Below, in pieces: positions 4,507 through 9,068 of a stretch of DNA of 9,068 nucleotides. The DNA lies in the NCBI GenBank assembly GCA_044227705.1, contig JBGAWE010000195.1:1-9068 (forward strand). Direction: 5' to 3'. The notes under the pieces were generated by a model, which ran no database searches, was not told where the DNA came from, and worked only from the letters and a program-made list of their open reading frames with translations. The position numbers and the translations under genes were made by a program. The DNA comes from JANOQP01 sp044227705 (GTDB lineage Bacteria; Bacteroidota; Bacteroidia; Chitinophagales; Saprospiraceae). The number at the start of each line of letters is the position of its first letter. The first letter of the stretch is position 1.

Positions 4507-7500
4507 ATGAACCTGCGAATCCGGGTCTTTTTGTTCGGCATTTTTGCGTCCGCATCGTTGGCCGCGCAGCCATCGGGCGGCGCTGGCCAATTGCCGCCGA
4601 ACCTCCGGGCGCAGGTTTTCGAAGGCAAAATCACGGCCCTGCGCGACCTCGGAAGCTGCATCGGCCGGTCAGGGAAACCGGGCGAGGCGGCCGCGAACTT
4701 GAACGACGCCTGCTTTTTTTTCGACCCCGAATGGTTGAACGCGCGGCGAGACCGGCAGGTTTTTTTCAACTATTTCTACAAAAACAGGGGCCGCTTCTTT
4801 TACGACGACCTTCTCGATGCTTGGCTCGACGCGCCCATCGAAGAGCACGTTCCGCCTTCGAAGACCGAGCCGTTGCCCGCGCCGGAGCATCCTTCTTTTC
4901 AGTTGAAAAAAATCGGGGCCGAGCTTTCCGCCGCACTCGAACGGCGCGACTCGGCCGCGATTTCCACGGCCATCGAACAACTGCGGTGGCTGGAAAACAG
5001 CGGGCCGCTCCTTTTTTCAACCTGCAAAAACCTCTCGCCCGACCAGCCGCGCTGGTTGCACACGCGCCTCGTTCGCGCCCTCGCCGACTGGCCCTCCGAC
5101 GACCGAATCGGTCTGATTCTCGCGTGGGCGAAGGCCCGCCGCATCGACGGCGACGAGGCCGAGTACGCCATCGAGGCCATGATTAACCACTACATCGGCA
5201 CCGACGTGCCGGAAATCGAGGCGGAGCGCGTCCAGTTTTGGCGCGACTCGCTCGGCTCCCTCACCGCCATCAGACGTCACGGGTTCGAGGCGGAAATCGG
5301 GGCGCGGCCCATCTTTTTCGAGGACGAGGTCGACTATTGGGGCCGCGTCCTCGCCTCCAGCGGCAACCTCCCATGGGTGCGGCGCAACGCGGTCAACGCG
5401 CTCGCCCGCTCGCACCACCCGCGCTCGCTCTACTACCTCGCCACGCAGGTCGTGAAGCTGCGGACAGGGGCGCGATTCCGAAGTTTCCCCGGCACGCGGG
5501 GCGAAATCGTGAAGCTGGTGGAGAAACTCTCAAACCAAAGAACCCTCGTCGCCGACAGCCTCGGCCGACTCTCGGCAACGCCCCCCGACCGGGTTTGGGC
5601 GTTCAACTACGCCGCTTTTTGGGCAAAAAACTGGGACCATTTCGATTGGGACGCGCGGCGCGAGGTCTTCGTCGACCGGCTCGCGGCCGGCAGCATCGAG
5701 GAGGAGACCGACCGGCTTTTCCGCCGCCTCGGCTCAGCGAAAGACTCGGCCGCGCTCGACGCCTACCGCCGCCTTACAGAGGCCGACCCGGCGACCGTCC
5801 TCGAAAAAGCGGAGCAGTACCGGCAGCTCGTGCGCAGTTTCAACCCGCTGCTGCCCTCCTTCAAATACAAATTTTTGGAGGCCCTCGTGCAGCTCACCGA
5901 CTTCTGCGCGGAGGCCGGCATCGATTGGCGACCGTCGCCTCGGCTCGACACTCTTTTGAAAAAACTCGACGACGGCCCTCCACCAAAACTGCGCTATCAG
6001 ATTGAAAACCAAGCAGTTGCATCGCTCGCGCTGGCCGACGCGACCGCCCTCGAATACGCCGCCTGCCTCCGCGAGCGCGACATCGACTTCAACTTCTCGG
6101 CCAGCCGAATCCTCGACCGCCTGTACACCTGGCGATGGGCGGAGGTGCGCGACGACCCGGCGCAATTGCGACTCTTTTTGAAGAAGGCCGCCCTGTTTTC
6201 ACAAATCGGGACGGTCGGCGCATGCAATTCCTACCTGCAAAAAACCGGCTGGCGACCGCCGCAGCCCGAGCGCAAGACCATCGACGGAAAATCGGAGGCG
6301 GGCACACCTGCGAGGCTCGACGCGGCCTTCTCGAAAGCCCTCGCCGACCTCGAAAAGAGCGAGCCGGACGAGGACGTCCTGCGCACCGCCGCCCTCTTGC
6401 TCAACGCGCCGGGCGGTCGGGAGAAAACGGGGCCGACGAGTTGGGAAAAGTTTTTCGAGATGCCGATGTCGTTGAAAGCCAGCGAGTTGGGCCAGTTGCC
6501 GACGCTTGACAAAAAGGGGCGGCGGCTGTTCATCAAAAAATTCGAGGCCGAAAAATCCACCGCCGCCGCCGCTCGATACCTCGAGTATCTCGCCCAGCAG
6601 CCCGACGTTGTCTGGACTTCCGACCTCATCAAAATGCTCGACGACCCGCGCCGCGACACGGCGGTCGACGTGCGCGGCCGCTCGCTCGCCATCCTCGAAA
6701 AGCTCTATCAGCCCGGCTTCGGGGCGATGCCCGACGAGACGCGGGCGGCACGCTGGAAGTCCGTCGAAAAGCGGTGGGGCAGTCCCGAATCGGCGGCTGG
6801 CGGTTGGCGGCAGCTCTTTTTCGAAGAAAAACTCAACCGCGTCGAGACGGCCGACAGCCTCTCCACTGCCGACGTGAACGAGGTTTTGCGGTCGCCTTTT
6901 TTCAAGCCGTCGCTCAAAACCGCAGTGCTCTGGCGGCTCGCGAGGGTCAAACCGGCCGCGTCAATCAAGCGGCTCAACCCTCTGACGAGGTTTCAGGTGC
7001 CGGACGACCTCGCTTTTTTTGAAAACATCCCGCTCGGCCCGCGCGACCTCGACGATCTCTCGCGCCTCTTCCAGACCGACCGGCCGGCCGAGCTGCTCGA
7101 CTTCTTTTTGAGAAAATCGGCCGGCTTCGGCAAGGCGGAACTCGGCGCGTTCCTCAACGAAATCATGCGGCAGGACTGGCTCGGGAGCTACCTCAACACC
7201 CTCGACGAGCCGACCGACCAGACACGGCAGCTGCAGGCCGCCTTGAGCGCCTACCTCGACAGCGAGGACTTGAGCGAGTTCGAGGAGCAGGCGACCGCGC
7301 TGCACCTCCTCTTGCTCGACAAAATCGGCCTTTCGTACCGGGAAAAACTGGAGGCCACCATCCTCCTCGACCTCGACGCGCGGACGAAGGCGCGGCTCCA
7401 ACAGGAAATCCTCGCCGCCATCCCATGGTCGGAACTGGCCGACGCGGCGCCGCTTTTCAACCGACTCTCGGAAGGCGACGGCGGCCGGCCGGCTTTGCAG

Positions 7501-7938
7501 TTTTTGACGACGGACTTCGGCCTGCCGCCCGCCGAGTACGCACAAAACCCTGAAAACCAGGCGTTTACAAAGCTCCTGAAAACAAAATCGCAGCCGGAGG
7601 TCATCCGGTTTTACCTCGAACAGTTCGGCCTCGCCGTACCGGATTTGACGAACTACGACCCCGCCGTTTTTGAAAAGGTGGCCGACATCCTCGCCTTCGA
7701 CGTGACGACGCCGTTCGTCGGCGGGGGCGGCGAGCGGCGCGACTGGGTAGTCTACGGGCTGATAAAACTGCTGGAGGACCGCTTCGCCACGCGGCTCGGC
7801 TTCGCGGAAAAACTCAACGAGAACCAGACTTTCTACACGTTCAACCCCTCGAAAAGGGCGGCGGCATGGCTGCGGTTTTTGGAGGGCAAAGGGTTGGTCG
7901 CCCCGAAAACGAACGGCGGCCTGCCCTTCGTCAGGTGA
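4507..7938 (+). CDS. Large exported helical protein of unknown function, 1143 aa
   Basis: I do not recognise this family. The ATG at 4507 gives a good signal peptide: MNLRIR, a hydrophobic stretch VFLFGIFASASLAA, with likely cleavage after Ala20. An in-frame GTG at 4429 would add 26 residues encoded by the inverted repeat and hide the signal, so it was not used. There is no lipobox, no later transmembrane segment and no T9SS sorting domain at the end (the terminus is GGLPFVR), so the mature protein is probably periplasmic. The body is almost entirely predicted amphipathic helices rich in Leu, Ala, Arg, Glu and Phe. Local helix pairs such as residues 287-320 (NLPWVRRNAVNALARSHHP onward) look like HEAT/ARM-type alpha-solenoid repeats. 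Two cysteines lie close together near the N-terminus (C51, C69). No catalytic motif stands out, so a scaffold or binding role is more likely than an enzyme. It follows the lipoprotein gene after the REP-like element; codon use and GC content match the neighbours, so recent transfer is not indicated. Confidence 0.85.
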   Translation: MNLRIRVFLFGIFASASLAAQPSGGAGQLPPNLRAQVFEGKITALRDLGSCIGRSGKPGEAAANLNDACFFFDPEWLNARRDRQVFFNYFYKNRGRFFYDDLLDAWLDAPIEEHVPPSKTEPLPAPEHPSFQLKKIGAELSAALERRDSAAISTAIEQLRWLENSGPLLFSTCKNLSPDQPRWLHTRLVRALADWPSDDRIGLILAWAKARRIDGDEAEYAIEAMINHYIGTDVPEIEAERVQFWRDSLGSLTAIRRHGFEAEIGARPIFFEDEVDYWGRVLASSGNLPWVRRNAVNALARSHHPRSLYYLATQVVKLRTGARFRSFPGTRGEIVKLVEKLSNQRTLVADSLGRLSATPPDRVWAFNYAAFWAKNWDHFDWDARREVFVDRLAAGSIEEETDRLFRRLGSAKDSAALDAYRRLTEADPATVLEKAEQYRQLVRSFNPLLPSFKYKFLEALVQLTDFCAEAGIDWRPSPRLDTLLKKLDDGPPPKLRYQIENQAVASLALADATALEYAACLRERDIDFNFSASRILDRLYTWRWAEVRDDPAQLRLFLKKAALFSQIGTVGACNSYLQKTGWRPPQPERKTIDGKSEAGTPARLDAAFSKALADLEKSEPDEDVLRTAALLLNAPGGREKTGPTSWEKFFEMPMSLKASELGQLPTLDKKGRRLFIKKFEAEKSTAAAARYLEYLAQQPDVVWTSDLIKMLDDPRRDTAVDVRGRSLAILEKLYQPGFGAMPDETRAARWKSVEKRWGSPESAAGGWRQLFFEEKLNRVETADSLSTADVNEVLRSPFFKPSLKTAVLWRLARVKPAASIKRLNPLTRFQVPDDLAFFENIPLGPRDLDDLSRLFQTDRPAELLDFFLRKSAGFGKAELGAFLNEIMRQDWLGSYLNTLDEPTDQTRQLQAALSAYLDSEDLSEFEEQATALHLLLLDKIGLSYREKLEATILLDLDARTKARLQQEILAAIPWSELADAAPLFNRLSEGDGGRPALQFLTTDFGLPPAEYAQNPENQAFTKLLKTKSQPEVIRFYLEQFGLAVPDLTNYDPAVFEKVADILAFDVTTPFVGGGGERRDWVVYGLIKLLEDRFATRLGFAEKLNENQTFYTFNPSKRAAAWLRFLEGKGLVAPKTNGGLPFVR

Positions 7939-7967
7939 AAAATGCCACCTTTGCCGACCTTTTTTTG

Positions 7968-9068
7968 ATGGCAAACCAGACTTCCAATTTCAAGCTCTTC
8001 CCCAACCTCCTCTTCGCCGTCGGCCGCGCGCTCGTCGAGGTTTTCGACAAGACGGCGCAGGCCAACCACGCCGACAAGGTCATCGAGCGGGTGCTGAAGA
8101 GCAACCCGAAATGGGGCGCCCGCGACCGCGCGTTCATCGCCGAGACGACCTACGACATCGTCAGAAACTACCGACTGCTGGCCGAGCTGCTGGGCCACAA
8201 GCCCCGGACGGAGGCCGATTTCCACCTGATTTTTGGGATTTGGAAGCTCATCCACAACGAAGAACTGCCCGAATGGGCCGAGTTCAAGGGCCTCGACGGC
8301 TTGGAGCTGCGCAAGAAAAAACGCGCCCTCATGGCCGACCGTCGCAACCGCGAGAGCGTCCCCAACTGGCTTGACGCGATGGGAGAGGCGGAACTCGGGG
8401 AGCTTTGGGAACCGACTTTGAAAGCGCTGAACGAGCAAGCTCGATTGGTCATTCGGGTCAACACGCTGCGGGTCGAAAGAGAAAATCTCATCAAAATCCT
8501 CGCCTCCGAGGACATCGAGGCGCGGCCAATCGGGGCAGATGGTTTGCTCATCGAGAAGCGGACGAACCTCTTTCGCACCACCGCTTTCAAAGAGGGGTTC
8601 TTCGAGGTGATGGACTTTTCGAGCCAGCAGGTCGCGCCTTTTTTGGGGGTCGAACCGGGGATGCGCGTCGTCGACGCCTGCGCGGGCGGCGGCGGGAAGA
8701 CGCTCCACCTCGCCGCCCTCATGGCCAACAAAGGGACGATTCTCGCGCTCGACACCGAGGGTTTCAAGTTGGTCGAGCTGCGCAAGCGCGCCCGCCGCGC
8801 CCTTTCGACCATCATCGAGACGCGCGAAATCGACACGACGAAGGTCATCACACGCCTCTACGGCTCGGCCGACCGGCTGCTTTTGGACGTGCCGTGCAGC
8901 GGCCTCGGCGTGCTGCGCCGCAACCCCGACGCGAAATGGAAGCTCGACGCGGGCTTCATCGAGCGGGTGCGGGGGATGCAGCGGGAGATTTTGACACACT
9001 ACTCGCCCATCGTCAAGCCGGGCGGACGGATGGTCTACGCGACCTGTTCGATTTTGCCTTCGGAAAAT
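7968..9068 (+). CDS. RsmB/NOP (Fmu/Sun) family rRNA cytosine-5 methyltransferase (3' partial)
   Basis: The frame runs off the window end; 367 residues are visible. Residues about 10-75 form a helical, NusB-like RNA-binding region with the conserved NPKWGARDRAFIAETTYDIVR segment. A linker domain follows, then FFEVMDFSSQQVAPFL (211-226), which leads into the SAM-binding core. Motif I is VVDACAGGGGKTLHLAALM (234-252) and the SAM-ribose acidic strand is ILALDTE (258-264). Motif IV is LLLDVPCSGLGVLRRNPDAKW (304-324, Cys310) and motif VI is GGRMVYATCSILPSEN (352-367, Cys360). By family knowledge, the Cys in TCS attacks C6 of the target cytosine and the Cys in PCS helps release the product, making 5-methylcytosine in 16S rRNA. 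Orthology to E. coli RsmB is likely but not certain. The ATG at 7968 follows an unusual T-rich stretch; a GTG at 7935, overlapping the upstream stop as GTGA, is a possible alternative start adding 11 residues. Confidence 0.92.
   Translation, partial: MANQTSNFKLFPNLLFAVGRALVEVFDKTAQANHADKVIERVLKSNPKWGARDRAFIAETTYDIVRNYRLLAELLGHKPRTEADFHLIFGIWKLIHNEELPEWAEFKGLDGLELRKKKRALMADRRNRESVPNWLDAMGEAELGELWEPTLKALNEQARLVIRVNTLRVERENLIKILASEDIEARPIGADGLLIEKRTNLFRTTAFKEGFFEVMDFSSQQVAPFLGVEPGMRVVDACAGGGGKTLHLAALMANKGTILALDTEGFKLVELRKRARRALSTIIETREIDTTKVITRLYGSADRLLLDVPCSGLGVLRRNPDAKWKLDAGFIERVRGMQREILTHYSPIVKPGGRMVYATCSILPSEN

Noticed and set aside
3684..4769. Long minus-strand open frame (361 codons) opposite the lipoprotein and the start of the large exported protein
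   Set aside because: It is antisense to two well-supported genes, has an Arg/Gly-rich composition with no recognisable domain, and crosses the inverted repeat; long antisense frames are expected in GC-rich codons.
7933..7966. Terminator or leader hairpin between the large exported protein and the methyltransferase
   Set aside because: There is a T7 run at 7960-7966, but the only stem before it (AGGTG at 7933-7937 with CACCT at 7946-7950) is 5 bp and 9 bases away, too weak to support.
6961..7974. Minus-strand open frame of 337 codons opposite the end of the large exported protein
   Set aside because: Shadow of the plus-strand gene; the translation is rich in Arg, Glu, Val and Gly with no motif, and it has no independent context.
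7833..8999. Minus-strand open frame of 388 codons opposite the methyltransferase
   Set aside because: The plus strand carries unmistakable RsmB/NOP motifs including both catalytic cysteines, so the antisense frame is a composition artefact.
1..9068. CRISPR array, tRNA/rRNA genes, insertion sequence or phage genes
   Set aside because: I saw no regularly spaced direct repeats, cloverleaf-like segments, transposase or integrase motifs, or phage structural genes on either strand.

Overview
The window looks like chromosomal DNA from a GC-rich member of the Bacteroidota. The main evidence is a C-terminal type IX secretion (T9SS) sorting domain on the first gene, a DUF3822 protein, and start codons preceded by A-rich stretches rather than clear Shine-Dalgarno sequences. 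A Saprospiria-like lineage is a reasonable guess from the base composition, but no marker gene in the window settles it. I see no phage, plasmid, transposase, CRISPR, tRNA or rRNA signal.

Layout, left to right. (1) The 3' part of a secreted Omp28-like protein ends in a T9SS type A sorting domain. (2) A 58-residue protein with two membrane segments follows, closed by a strong intrinsic terminator. (3) A DUF3822 gene and a family 4-type glycosyltransferase share one base (TGATG) and are probably translationally coupled. (4) A GNAT acetyltransferase on the minus strand is convergent with the glycosyltransferase and divergent, with a 30-base gap, from the next gene. (5) Next is a lipoprotein with a long Pro/Ala/Thr linker and a small lipocalin-like C-terminal domain. 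(6) A 1143-residue exported, mostly helical protein of no family I recognise follows. (7) The 5' part of an RsmB/NOP-family rRNA cytosine-5 methyltransferase runs off the window end.

The genes do not form one evident pathway. Cell-envelope or exported products dominate: the T9SS cargo, the small membrane protein, the lipoprotein and the large exported protein. They are interspersed with housekeeping-type cytosolic enzymes.

The most distinctive feature is the noncoding DNA. Four of the six gene gaps carry a different short repeat element. These are a degenerate heptamer tandem (739-766), a nonamer tandem just before a start codon (1082-1108), a palindrome that supplies the stop codons of two convergent genes (3081-3114), and a 26-bp REP-like inverted repeat (4426-4499). 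I found no convincing new biological system; the best leads are these repeats and the large unrecognised exported protein.
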